Of a stretch of DNA of 64,000 nt, positions 29,391 through 39,034 are shown piece after piece. The notes beneath the pieces were generated by a model. It worked only from the letters and a program-made list of their open reading frames with translations, was not told the origin of the DNA and searched no databases. The stretch covers positions 80,674-144,673 of the forward strand of contig BBFE01000004.1 in NCBI GenBank assembly GCA_001313085.1, in the 5' to 3' direction. The position numbers and the translations under genes are program-made. This DNA is from Paenibacillus sp. JCM 18996. GTDB lineage: Bacteria > Bacillota > Bacilli > Paenibacillales > NBRC-103111. The stretch's first letter is position 1; each line of letters begins with the position of its first letter.

Positions 29391-29714
29391 TTAATCTTGA
29401 GGCCGCTTGCCCGGTTCCAGACCGGATCCGGATATAGTCATCACCGGCTTCACGGTCAGGTCGGTATGTATGCGGATCTGGCAGGAAAGACGGACGTTCG
29501 GCTCCGTTATCCCCTTCGTCTCGCGAATAGCCGCTTCCGCTTCACCCATTGGACCTGGGATCCCCTCCAGGATTTCCACTCTGCAAGTTGTGCATCTTGC
29601 GTTACCTCCGCAGCGGTGCAGCATATCCACCCCGTTGTCCTCCAGCGCAAGTACCAGTTTCTTGCCTTCCTCGGCTTGGAACGAGCCTTTTCCTTCTACT
29701 TTAATCGTTGGCAT
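29391..29714 (-). CDS. 2Fe-2S ferredoxin
   Basis: An uninterrupted 107-residue protein starting MPTIKVEGKGSFQAEEGKKL. The cluster ligands are in HRCGGNARCTTCRVEI and the fourth Cys in RLSCQIRI, the plant/adrenodoxin-type layout. ATG 29714 is chosen because AGGAGG lies 7 bases upstream; the ATG at 29720 is too close to it. It carries electrons for an oxygenase or reductase not identified here. It is transcribed alone. Confidence 0.9.
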   Translation of the reverse strand: MPTIKVEGKGSFQAEEGKKLVLALEDNGVDMLHRCGGNARCTTCRVEILEGIPGPMGEAEAAIRETKGITEPNVRLSCQIRIHTDLTVKPVMTISGSGLEPGKRPQD

Positions 29715-29879
29715 TTGCATTCCTCCTTTCTATTCTATTTTACCTGAAGTAAGCATTAAAAAAACGAGGGCAAGTTAATGGAGGATGAAAATAAATTGAT
29801 TACCTGGACCGCTGTAAGGATGTGCTTTTGATTCCGCCATGTTCCCGCCGGGTAATCATTTGTGCAAGGGGGAATTAAG

Positions 29880-30789
29880 ATGAACGATTTGACTATCGAG
29901 CAGCTTAGAATTTTTTATTCGTGAACGTCCCATGCCCATCCCCGAAAAGCCGGAACAGTACATGCTGTATCATTATACAAGCGTCGAAGGGCTGCTGGGC
30001 ATTCTGGATAACTGCACGATATGGGTGACGAAGAGTGATTTTCTAAATGATTACTCGGAGCTCGTCTACCTTCGCCAGGTGTACGCAAACCTTCTGCTGC
30101 GATTGAAGTCGGAGAAGGATGAAATGTTCCGGTGCAAGCAGTTCTACGCTATACTGGCGGGGATTATGGAAACGATAGACAATCCGGGATGGCTGCAGGA
30201 GCAGGACCTCTTCGTGCTGTCGCTCACACATCATGCGGACTCGTATACCCTTTGGTCCAATTTCAGCGGCCACCACGGCTACAACATCCAATTCGACTAT
30301 TCCAGCCTGCTTGAGGTGTGGCGGGAGGAGGGTTTCACGCCGCTGTGCATGGGCCGGATAGTTTATGACAAGCAGGAGCAGAGGAACATTTTATATCAAG
30401 ACCTGAATGAAGTGTACCATACCTGGGAACAGGCGGATAAAGGCTGCAGCCATCTGAAAACGGCGGAAATCGTAAGGGAAGCCATTTTGGACCGCTGCAA
30501 GATGTATTCCATCTTTTTTTTCAAAGACGAGTGTTTTACCGAGGAGAACGAATACCGCATAGTATTCACCGCGGAGCGCGATACCGTACGTTTCAGGCTC
30601 AGGAACGGAGCCATTATCCCTTATATCGAGATTCCGGCCGGGAGCCGGGAGTCCAACGCCATTTTCGACATCACCATTGGCCCGAAGCTGAACATAGACA
30701 TCGCGGAGAAAGGCATGGTTTACTATCTGAAAACTAAAGGATATTCCGAAGCCAAGGTGAAGCGTTCCCGAATTCCTCTCAGGTATTGA
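29880..30789 (+). CDS. DUF2971 protein
   Basis: About 302 residues. The DUF2971 hallmarks are LYHYTSVEGLLGILDN near the start, SKSDFLNDYSEL-like WVTKSDFLNDYSELVYLR, SLTHHADSYTLWSNFSGHHG and KDECFTEENEYRIVF. Start ATG 29880 is behind AAGGGGG, and one extra T at 29911-29916 breaks the frame. Members are widespread and uncharacterised. Some lie near defence or phage genes, but nothing like that is adjacent here. Confidence 0.8.
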
Positions 30790-30915
30790 GTTTGAATGCC
30801 GGTCATTTTGTAGCCAAAGTTTTAGTTTATATTCATCTTTCATTCATGTCGCTTTAAGAAACCTGGGTTATATTTCTAATTGTAAGGCAAACCCAAAGAA
30901 AAGGTGGAATAAAGC

Positions 30916-31584
30916 ATGAATTCGATCAAAAAAAAGAAAATCGTTGCAGGTACTATGGCAGCCGGAGTTATTTTGGGAGGCGGATGGGTTGGAGTGCTAC
31001 ATAACCAGGCTTATGCTGCGGAAAGCACAAACACAACGGCGGACGCTGCTTCTCCAAATAAGGCGGAGCACGGGAAACACAAAGGCTTTGGCCATGAAAC
31101 TCATATGATTAAAGAAGCCGCAACTATCCTAGGCGTGGATGAGAAAACGGTCATAGACCAATTGAAGCAAGGCAAAACGCTGGCTCAAATCTCCCAGGAC
31201 AAAGGTGTGAGCGAGGAAGTTCTCCTGCAAAAGCTGACTGAGGCCGAAAATCAATCGATTGATGCTGCAGTGGCTGCAGGCAAGATTACTCAAGCCCAGG
31301 CAGACAAGCATAAATCCGGATTGGCGGATCGATTGAAGAAAGAAGTCGAGAGCACCGTTAAACATGTCCATCATGAAAAAGGCCGTTTTGAGCCATTCGC
31401 CGACAGGGCAGTGTTATCGCAAATCCTCGGGGTCACCCAGCAGGAACTGGCTGCAGATTTAAAAGCAGGTAAATCTCTCTCCGAAATTGCGCAAGCAAAA
31501 GGGATCGAGAAGGATCAACTGGTCAGCAAAATCAAAGACAGCATGACGGACAAAATTTCGAAATTTGTAGACAAAAAAGCATAA
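30916..31584 (+). CDS. Secreted protein with two LGV/LKxGKSLxEIAxxKG repeats
   Basis: An uninterrupted 222-residue protein. The signal peptide MNSIKKKKIVAGTMAAGVIL is followed by AYAAES, a likely cleavage site. Two copies of a ~45-residue repeat are seen: AATILGVDEKTVIDQLKQGK-TLAQISQDKGV and SQILGVTQQELAADLKAGKS-LSEIAQAKGI. Each resembles small helical repeats found in exported Paenibacillus and Bacillus proteins. Rich in Lys, Ala and His. Function unknown, probably cell-surface or spore related. Confidence 0.8.
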   Translation: MNSIKKKKIVAGTMAAGVILGGGWVGVLHNQAYAAESTNTTADAASPNKAEHGKHKGFGHETHMIKEAATILGVDEKTVIDQLKQGKTLAQISQDKGVSEEVLLQKLTEAENQSIDAAVAAGKITQAQADKHKSGLADRLKKEVESTVKHVHHEKGRFEPFADRAVLSQILGVTQQELAADLKAGKSLSEIAQAKGIEKDQLVSKIKDSMTDKISKFVDKKA

Positions 31585-31688
31585 GGATGAAAAAAAAGAA
31601 CGCCTGAAGCTGCCGACTCAGCCGCGACACCCGCAAACTAATAGCAATCCGTACACCAATTCAAATTCAGCAAACCAATACAAGAGCA

Positions 31689-31718
31689 AGAGCCTGCAGA
31701 CCGGCTGCAGGGCTCTTC
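31689..31718. terminator. Hairpin downstream of secreted-protein gene
   Basis: AGAGCCTGCAG pairs with CTGCAGGGCTCT with one bulged G. It is about 105 bp past the stop and lacks a T run. The stretch 31585-32037 otherwise contains no gene. Confidence 0.4.
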
Positions 31719-31959
31719 GCCCATCGGGTTATATCGTGGAGGAACGATTCAGCTTCAGCTATGTTTCCCTGGCTTAACGGTTTGTGCACCCGCCGTGCAG
31801 CACCGTAACGCGCTCCGGGAGAAGTGTCGCATGGATAACCTTGCGGCGCTCGTTGGGATAAGTTAACGGGAAATCATGGATCTATTTGACTCATATCGCT
31901 AGAGGGGGCATTTACCTGGAAAACTTCCATCAAAATCAGAGGTTTTTTTCTAATTATAA

Positions 31960-32034
31960 AAAAAGCTGTGCGGTAAAACCGGAGTGACGTGAATTTCTAT
32001 TAACGAACACTCTGGTTTTTTACTGTACAGCTCA
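31960..32034 (-). terminator. Terminator of the MFS gene on the minus strand
   Basis: On the minus strand GAGCTGTACAGTAAAAAACC pairs with GGTTTTACCGCACAGCTTTT-type bases across a ~20-base loop and ends in T. It begins directly at the MFS stop codon. Confidence 0.6.
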
Positions 32035-32037
32035 AAG

Positions 32038-33372
32038 TCAAGAGGCAGCCGAATCCGTCTTATTATTGACCGATTTGCGCTGGATCCAGTTAAGGACGAG
32101 CGGGGACAGGATGACCAGGAAGCATAACGCGCCGAAGATCCGGGCGGCCCCTATCATTGACATGCACGCTTCGTAAGACACAGAGGAAAAAAAGCCTCAT
32201 GCCCACGAGGGGAGCAAAAAATCGCCGAAATCTGAGAAAGCGTCGTATAAATCGCGATTGCCCGCTGCCGTCCCTGCTCCGGGACGATTTCCAGTAAACG
32301 GTTAAACATCGACTGCTGAAAGCCCGCCGTGGCGAACCCGCCGATAAAGTCATACACATAGACCAATTCATATTCGGGGCGTAAATCCAGAAAATCGGGG
32401 TAAGCGCTAACATCAGGGCCGAACAGAACACGGTCCATTCCGTGCTTTTGCGGTCTGACAGCATGGCCCACGGGCGAAATCCAAGCAAAGAACCGATCGC
32501 TCCGGCAATCGTATCGATACTGATCATAGTATTGGTTGCGTGCAGCGTGTCGACTTTAATTTTTTGTATAAATCGGCCAAGCCGCCTGCCATGCAAAGAT
32601 ATAGATCAAGGCGCTGACGCAGAATAAATAGTAGGCCACGCCTGCGTTCAGCTTGTATTTGCCGATAGCGCTGCGAAGCGCAAAACTGCCGTGGCCGCTC
32701 TCACGGCTGGCAGAGGCACCAGAGGCATGAGCGGCAGACTCCGCTGGCTGCCGCGGAGCGCTGTCGGGTTCCTCGCTTGGTATATGCAGCCTCATAAAAT
32801 ACCAGGTCTCCACCAAAGCTGCGATAAATCCGATGGTAAAAGCTGCCTGATAACCGTACGGATACGGAACCCGGTCAATCCCCCACCCCGCCACAAAAGC
32901 CACCAACATCCCGACAAGTCCCGTCCAGATATTGCGCTGTGCAAATACACGGTTGCGGTACTTGATGGGAATGATTTCACCCATCATCGACTGCCAGGCG
33001 ACGGCAATGACCGTATTGGTGGCATTATACATGCCGACGAGCAGGATCAACGCATCATCGCAGAAACATGGAGCAGAGGGACGAACACCAGTAAAAAAAA
33101 GTAAAAGAAACGGGACAAAAGAATCATACCGGCAATGATCCTTTTTTTTGCTTCCGAAAACGGCTTATAATGACGGCGGCCGGCAGGGTAATAAGAATGG
33201 TCAGCAGCGCGGGTATCGAGGAAAGCAGCGCATAGTCATTGTTAGTGGCGCCCAATTGGGCGGCGAGCACTCCGATAAAGGGAGTGACGAAGTTAAAGCC
33301 GATGGCCCAGGCAATGCCGTTCCACAGATTATTTTGGATGTTGCCGCGCAGTACTCTGTATTCTGATTTCAT
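32038..33372 (-). CDS. Major facilitator superfamily transporter
   Basis: About 440 residues on the minus strand with about twelve hydrophobic helices. It starts MKSEYRVLRGNIQNNLWNGI. Central features are the AWQSMMGEIIPIKYRNRVFA loop (an MFS loop motif) and a hydrophilic mid-loop rich in Ser/Ala/Pro. Later comes FDFIGGFATAGFQQSMFNRL. ATG 33372 is preferred because AGGTG precedes it. T and A runs near 33143, 33093, 32565 and 32190 break the frame. Substrate unknown; no regulator is adjacent. Confidence 0.85.
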
Positions 33373-33559
33373 GAGGTCACCTGGATCTCCGTGCAAAAGT
33401 TTGACATATCTCTCTCATTGTATCTCATCCGGGCCGTCCATCCATTACAATTTTGTTTAAATGATGTCCAATTTTTGTATAGAAAGAGATTAGCTTTGTT
33501 AGCAAAAGGAGACAGGCAGCATTGAACCGGTTCTTGCACTGAACAAGTTTAAATAGAAG

Positions 33560-33800
33560 AATTAGCGAAGGCGGGCAAGCCGCGGTGAATCAAGCGACAA
33601 AGGCCTCGGCTGCGTTCGGATAACGAGACGAAGCTTGGAAAATTGGCCGCCCGCAGCACCTTCAAGCAAGCGCCTGCAGAACCTCGAAGCGGCGCCAGCA
33701 AACATTGCAGCCAGCGTTCGCAGCATGTCATAGCCACCGCTCGGAGCCCCTTCAAGCTGCCACTCGCAGAACCTCCTAGCTCTAGCAGCCGCCCGCAAGC
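33560..33800. repeat. GC-rich spacer with two imperfect ~85-bp tandem units
   Basis: On the minus strand AGGTTCTGCGAGTGGCAGCT... and AGGTTCTGCAGGCGCTTGCT... start two related units, each continuing TTGAAGG-GCT-CG-GCGG. The reading frames across it are repetitive translations rather than a convincing protein. No gene is called from 33373 to 34203. Confidence 0.45.
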
Positions 33801-33804
33801 GATA

Positions 33805-33990
33805 GCGTACATTTTTTCCGCTATTCTCAAGTTATGCTACATATCGACTAAAATAGCGGAATCTAGTTCCGCTATTTTATGTGAATTGGTTTTTTTTACG
33901 CTTTTTTTACCCGAAATATCGAGATATAAAGGAACCGCGTTCTGCTAATTTTGGGAAATTTCCGGGAAATAGAGCTTTAGCGGAAAAAAA
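33805..33990. repeat. Nested TTCCGCTATTT palindromes
   Basis: AAAATAGCGGAA (33850-33861) and TTCCGCTATTTT (33867-33878) form a perfect hairpin. A further TTTTTTCCGCTATT lies at about 33812 and a TAGCGGAAAAAAATTCC at about 33980, giving several competing stems. A looser version of the same vocabulary (GGGAAATTTCCGGGAAATAG) recurs at 41220-41300, so this is probably a dispersed intergenic family. Confidence 0.5.
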
Positions 33991-34203
33991 TTCCATTATG
34001 CTGATGCGCTGTATCGGACAACTGGCGAGAATTGGCATGGTTGCCTTGCTCTCGCAGTCGAGTCCGCATTAGTCAAAGGAAAGTCCATCCTAAACTTGAA
34101 ATCACTTCGAATATAGCTGTCGTCAAGCACCCAAAGCACACGGCAGTTCTCACGGCGCCCGCTGCGGCAGTTATGGCACAACCCTATTCCGATTATAGAA
34201 GGT

Positions 34204-34513
34204 TTAACGTCCGCTCTGCTTTCGTTTTCCGATTTCCTCCGTCACCACGAAAGCCAGCTCGTCGTTGTCATAGAGCGATAAAACGCTGAGCAGCGTTTCA
34301 TCCGGGACTTCGCCGGCTTCCTCTTCAGGTACGGTCAAGTCGACAGCCTGCTGCAGGGCGGGGCTTGCCGCTTGATGCGGATATGCGCGCAAGTACAACT
34401 CAGTCGGATCCAGATCATGGTTGACGCACCACTGCGCAAACAGGAGGACCATCATCTGTTCGTCCCGCTGATAGCTGCGGATGATCTGCTGGTCCCTCTC
34501 TTTTTTGATTCAT
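34204..34513 (-). CDS. Conserved small acidic protein, unknown function
   Basis: About 102 residues on the minus strand. The reconstructed start is MNQKERDQQIIRSYQRDEQM, if one A is removed from the run at 34500-34505 (plus-strand T). LFAQWCVNHDLDPTELYLRA, then TVPEEEAGEVPDETLLSVLS follow. It looks like a small conserved Bacilli protein, but I cannot name the family. It reads away from the MFS gene's repeat-rich spacer. Confidence 0.6.
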
Positions 34514-34576
34514 TGTAAATTCACCATCCAGACGGTAATATGGGTACATTATAGCGAAAGTTCAGGTGGAGCCACA

Positions 34577-34668
34577 ATGATCATTAATGAGAAAATCAAG
34601 GTGGCGGAAGTTCGGCTGACGTCCAGCTAGCCGGAAAACAGGCAGCCGTTCAGGTCGATCCGTTGTAA
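34577..34668 (+). CDS. Mini-ORF with an IF-3-like N-terminus
   Basis: ATG 34577 behind CAGGTGGAGCC opens MIINEKIKVAEVRL, which closely matches the N-terminus of translation initiation factor IF-3. As read it stops at 34630. Restoring one base near 34622 extends it as DVQLAGKQAAVQVDPL to TAA 34668. The IF-3 body is absent. It may be a truncated duplication or an independent small peptide. Low confidence that it is expressed. Confidence 0.35.
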
Positions 34669-34691
34669 GGCTTTTCATTTGAGGCAAAATG

Positions 34692-34734
34692 GAAAAAGCC
34701 ACGTTCTCTCATGACAGAGCGAGCGTGGCAAAAG
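34692..34734 (-). terminator. Terminator of the PhyH-HEAT gene (minus strand)
   Basis: On the minus strand GCCACGCTCGCTCTGTCATG and AGAGAACGTGGC form a stem (GCCACG/CGTGGC with an inner CTCTGTCATGAGAG) followed by TTTTT, about 75 bp past the stop. Confidence 0.65.
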
Positions 34735-34807
34735 GTCGAAGCACATCGCACATGCTCCTCCACCCAGAAAGCGCGGCTTCACCAGTCAGACCCAGATGCT
34801 CTGCCAG

Positions 34808-36343
34808 CTAGTGCGCGGCTTTACCGGTCAGAATGTGCTCGCCTTTGTAGTGGCCGCGCACCAACGGGACGTTCTTAGAACGCTTAGCAGAACTTCCTTC
34901 GCTTTTTTCCGTACCGATGCGGTACAAAGCTTCCATGGCGTTCGCGCGCACATACCGGTCCTCGTCCTTGAGTGACTCAACAAGAGAATCGACCGCTTCT
35001 TCAGCGTCGGCTCCGAGCCGGGCGATGGACAAGCCCGCGGTGAAACGCACTTGGGAATCGCTGTCGCGCAGGCTGGAGCACAGTCCGGCAATGACCGGCT
35101 GGCTTGGAATATCGATCAAGCCTAATGCCTCGACAGCAGATCTGCGCACGAGCTCAGAGGAATGGCTCAGCAGGGCAAGAATATTGGCAGAACCTCTTCC
35201 GAATAATGCCGCAGCTCACCCAAAGCGAACACCGCATGTGCCGCCGTGTCGGGATTGAAGCTCTGCAGCGCTTCAGCCAGCGGCTGGACGGCGGCTGGCC
35301 CCGCTGCGGCTAAGCCGTATCCGGACAGGCGGATAAGCGGCTTCGATCCGCTGTTCAATCCGCGCATCAAAGCCTCGACGCCGCGTTGACCCGCACGTGC
35401 AAGTCCGTAAGAAGCGTTCAGCGCCACAGGCTCCCACTCATCCTGCAAAGCGTTTTCCAGAGCGGACAAGACAGCATCGGAAGAATCGGAATTCACTCGC
35501 AGGGAGAGTTCGTCGGCAGATTTCACGCGAATATTGCGCTCCTCGCTGCCAAGCCCGCCAGCCATTCAGCAGTCTGCGCATCGTCGCCAACTGCAGCCTG
35601 CTGTGCGGGCGAGCCGTTGATTTTGCCGGTCAGCCAGTCCCAAGCTTCACGCCACTGTACCTGCTGCGAAGGAAGGGAGGTTGTGAAGGCTGCCGGATTC
35701 CGCCATTCCTCATCCTCGCAATTCCATTCCGGCTGAGCGGGAGCTGTGTGCGCACAAACTGGAACTTCAGCATGTAGCGGTCCTTTCCCGCCAGATTGGC
35801 GTTGGAACGGTGCCAAATATCGTAATGCACCAAAGCGAAGGTGCCCGCCCTGCCTGCCGCCTTAACCTCTTCCGCCGTTTCATCGGATTCGAAATACCGG
35901 CTTTGATGGTTCTGGCTTCCGGGCATCACACCGGTCGGGCCCATATCTATTGTACATTCCTGCGGGAAGTAGAAAATCATCGCCCACCAGGAGTGGTGGT
36001 TGCGAATTTTGGAGTGGCCCCAATAGCTGTCTTTGTGCCAACCGCCGGGATCGGACACCTTGTTGAAATGGCCGTGCCGGTGCGGGTGCATCATGTAGCC
36101 GCAGCCGAGTACGCTGGTCAAAGCGCCGGTGACCGCAGGGTGGTCGAATACTTTTTTTTGCAGTTCGGGGATCCTTGGCAGAATGTTGTTTCCGGGGTTT
36201 CCTTCGTTCTGGTAAACATCGTTTAATTTCTCCAGCAGCCCATCATGGAATTCCTGTGGAAAATCGGTATTAAGAAGCAGAAAACCTTCCGAAACAAACT
36301 TCCTCATTTGCTCATCCGTAAGTAAAAATTCGCGATCCGACAA
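34808..36343 (-). CDS. Phytanoyl-CoA dioxygenase-like protein with C-terminal HEAT repeats
   Basis: About 510 residues on the minus strand. Residues 1-240 are a PhyH Fe(II)/2-oxoglutarate dioxygenase: metal ligands in GGWHKDSYWGH (HxD) and LVHYDIWHRSNAN (distal His), with a 2OG-binding Arg nearby. Residues ~260-510 carry about five HEAT/PBS-lyase-like repeats, such as LQDEWEPVALNASYGLARAG and LKDEDRYVRANAMEALYRIG. The start is TTG 36343, because AGGAGG lies 8 bases upstream and falls inside any longer reading from ATG 36373. The T run at 36151-36158 and breaks near 35760, 35535 and 35180 interrupt it. Target unknown. Confidence 0.8.
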
Positions 36344-36592
36344 GGGGACGACCTCCTCATAATCGATTTCCAAGCCAACCGGCGGCCGGCTGGTACCGTA
36401 ATTTCATTGTACGGAGTCCGCCTCCAAAACTGAATGGAAGAAGCTAATTTCTACTTGCACAATATTAACCTTTTGCAAAAAAGAACATCCCCGCCCTGAA
36501 CGGAGTACTATGGTATCGAAGCCTCCGGTTGCGTATCGAACGAGGGCCTCGAAGAGAGCGTAAGGCACCAGTGATGGAAACGGGGAGAGCGA

Positions 36593-37274
36593 ATGACTTA
36601 TGAAATTTTGGCCCAGTTTGGCTCAGCCATGTTTTTTTGGGGCTTCTGATCGGCATCGACAGACAACTCAGGCACAAACCGCTGGGCATAAAGACCAGTA
36701 TGGTGATTTCGGTGGCCTCCTGCTGCTTACGATCGTTTCCATCCACTCCGTCCAAAAGTATGCTGTGCAAGGGCTAACCAATATGGATCCGATGCGCCTT
36801 GCGGCACAAATCGTAAGCGGCGTGGGTTTTATCGGGGCGGGCGTAATTCTTCGGCGCAGCAACGACATGATCTCCGGCTTGACTACAGCGGCTATGGTCT
36901 GGGCGGCTTCGGCGCTCGGTATTGCATCGGGGGCGGGATTTTATACGGAGCTTTTGCCGCCGTGCTGTTCATCATTTTGGCAATCAATCTGTTCCCGCTT
37001 ATCGTCAGGATGCTGGGCCCCGAGAAGCTGAGAGAGAAGAATATTTCCGTCAAAGTGACGATGAATTATAACGAAGAAATTCTGTACCTGATCGATTTTA
37101 TCCAAAAGAAGCACAGAATCAAGCATATAAAAGTAAAAGACTTGCCCGGAGACCGGCAGGAAATTCAAATGATCATCACCGCGTCGGAAAAAATACCGTA
37201 CCACCAAGATGTATTACGAGATTAAACAATTAAAGCATGTGCTGGCAGTCGAGGTGGAGAACGTTTCTACCTGA
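36593..37274 (+). CDS. MgtC/SapB-family membrane protein
   Basis: About 225 residues. The N-terminal membrane domain has LGLLIGIDRQLRHKPLGIKT, QIVSGVGFIGAGVILRRSN and GLTTAAMVWAASALGIASGA, the MgtC signatures. A C-terminal ACT-like domain follows (EKNISVKVTMNYNEE to VENVST). Start ATG 36593 behind GGGGAGAGCG. Runs at 36632-36638 and 37187-37192 and a probable lost C near 36725 break the frame. MgtC proteins affect growth in low magnesium and, in pathogens, the F1Fo ATPase. The partner here is unknown. Confidence 0.85.
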
Positions 37275-37497
37275 CGGGCCAGGATTATTCCAATGTTAAA
37301 CGAGGACGTTTCCCTATTTCCAAAAGTGCGGGAGAGAGCTTTTTTGAAGCTTTAACTCGCGGTCGCTCATCCATATAGGGCCTCGATAAAGGTTTTCTTA
37401 TGCGTAAAAAAAAGGGACTTTCAGACGAAAAAGTTGGCAAAAAAAAGATTTCCCGGAACCAACGTTAACGCAATGATCGTGCCCGGAGAGGTGAACC

Positions 37498-38253
37498 ACT
37501 CGCCTTCTCCATGTTCGCCACCTTTGAAATCAGAGGCCGCGCACTTGGCGCCAAAAGGCTGTTCGGCTGGTTCCGCAAGCTGCCCTGGAAGGACGCCCGA
37601 TTCTTCGCGTCTTTTATGGTAATGGTGATCTTCATTCCAGTCGGAGCCGGAGGCATTATCAATGCCATCGTTGTCTTTTTTCCGCAAAGAAAGCCAGTTC
37701 GAACACGATATACAGTATCATCAGGACTCAGATAAAAAGAATTCCACCGCCATATGCCATCAGCCGCTGCAAAGGAATCCACGACAGCGCGTCAGCGGCT
37801 CCGCCGTACAGCGTATAAGCCGTTCTGCGGGGAGCGCCGAGCAGACCAACGGTATGCATCGGACCCGACAAAAGGAACATGCCGATCACCCATACCCAGG
37901 TTTGGGCAATGGCCATTTTGTTCATTTCCGGGTGAACTTGCGACCGCTGACGACAGGGATCAGCCAATATGCAATGCCGAAGAAGGTCAATGCCATGCTT
38001 GTCGCCACGGTCAGATGAAAATGTCCCGTCACCCACAGCATATTATGGATTACGGCGTTCATCTGGTTGCTGGATACAGGAATTCCCTGTTGCGGAAGTA
38101 TCGGAGGACGCTCAGCCAACTCCCGCTATATTCGAGCGCTGGGGACTGTGGGTCGGCATTTTGGTGGTGCTGATCGTCGTCGTGTATACCGTTCCTGTAC
38201 TCGATACTCTGCGGCACGATATGCCGGGCTCCAAACCGTTTATTACATGGTAG
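37498..38253 (+). pseudogene. b(o/a)3-type cytochrome c oxidase subunit I, 5'-truncated and internally inverted
   Basis: Three pieces of one heme-copper oxidase subunit I are present. On the plus strand 37498-37671 reads AFSMFATFEIRGRALGAKRL, FGWFRKLPWKDARFF and IPVGAGGIINA. On the minus strand 38085 down to 37672 reads SNQMNAVIHNMLWVTGHFHL (with the haem/Cu-ligand HFH context), SGPMHTVGLLGAPRRTAYT and IVFELAFFAEK. On the plus strand 38086-38253 reads EFPVAEVSEDAQPTPAIFER and the last helix to SKPFITW. Re-inverting the middle joins all three in frame. The N-terminal half is missing, and bases 37275-37497 hold nothing recognisable. Confidence 0.8.
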
Positions 38254-38267
38254 ACTGCGTTTCACAG

Positions 38268-38302
38268 ACCGGTCCTTTCCTTGGAAAGGGTCGGTTTTTT
38301 TT
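38268..38302 (+). terminator. Intrinsic terminator
   Basis: ACCGGTCCTTTCC with AAAGGGTCGGT forms a stem around TTGG, followed by eight T. It lies 15 bp after the oxidase-fragment stop, suggesting this was the true end of the original operon. Confidence 0.8.
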
Positions 38303-38583
38303 GTGTCCGAAACATTTGGGATATTTTTTACTTGCGACAATATTCACGAATTGTTGGCATTATTCGGCAGGATTCTCATGTTTCTAAGCGAATATTAAGG
38401 TGAGACACTACGTAACAAAGTTCACGTACAGGATCAATCGGCCTGTTTAGAATCCGCGAAATGGAGACAGACTGGTTTTTTTGAAGGCAGCCCTCCCGTA
38501 GGCGGTACATATACCCGGACAAAGTGAAGAAGCTCCGGAGCACCGGGGCGTCGCCGCAGAAAGCTTATTAAAGGAGAGACATC

Positions 38584-38988
38584 ATGGCAAACAGCGAATC
38601 AAATTCCGTTTTTTCGGACATATGCCGCATTAGGCAGTTTGAATTCATTTCTCTGCATTGCTATAGGAGCCTTTGGGGCGCATGCGTTAAAGCCGGTCCT
38701 CGGAGCGCAGCAGTCCGTATTCGAAACCGGAGTGCAGTATCACATGATGCATGCTTTGGGCCTGTTCGTCGTCGCTTCCTGGCAGACAGGCTAGGCCCGT
38801 CCAATTCCCTCCTATGGGCCGGAAGGCTAATGCAGCTTGGAATCATCCTCTTCTCCGGTTCGCTTTATGCGCTTGGAATCTCCCACGTTTCCGTACTTGG
38901 AGCGATTACTCCCTTGGGCGGGGTTTCCTTCCTGCTGGGCTGGTTTCTGCTCGGAAGGGCCGTCCGGAACTCAGCCGGGGTCAAATGA
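38584..38988 (+). CDS. DUF423 membrane protein (YwdK-like)
   Basis: About 134 residues with four hydrophobic helices. The reconstructed N-terminus is MANSESNSVFRTYAALGSLN, followed by IAIGAFGAHALKPVL (the DUF423 hallmark), QYHMMHALGLFVVAS and later LGAITPLGGVSFLLGWFLL. Start ATG 38584 is behind AAAGGAGAG. A T run near 38609-38612 and an error near 38665-38790 break the frame. Function of the family is unknown. Confidence 0.85.
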   Translation: MANSESNSVFSDICRIRQFEFISLHCYRSLWGACVKAGPRSAAVRIRNRSAVSHDACFGPVRRRFLADRLGPSNSLLWAGRLMQLGIILFSGSLYALGISHVSVLGAITPLGGVSFLLGWFLLGRAVRNSAGVK

Positions 38989-39034
38989 AAGACTGTAAGA
39001 TGAGCTTCGGTGACGAGGCGGGAGGAGAGTTCGA

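Noticed and set aside
29880..30789. DUF2971 gene as part of a phage defence system
   Set aside because: No restriction, abortive-infection or nuclease partner is adjacent; the neighbours are a ferredoxin and a secreted protein.
33549..33830. Overlapping minus-strand open frames rich in Arg, Leu and Ala
   Set aside because: They translate a GC-rich tandem repeat and look the same in two frames; no ribosome site or conserved motif.
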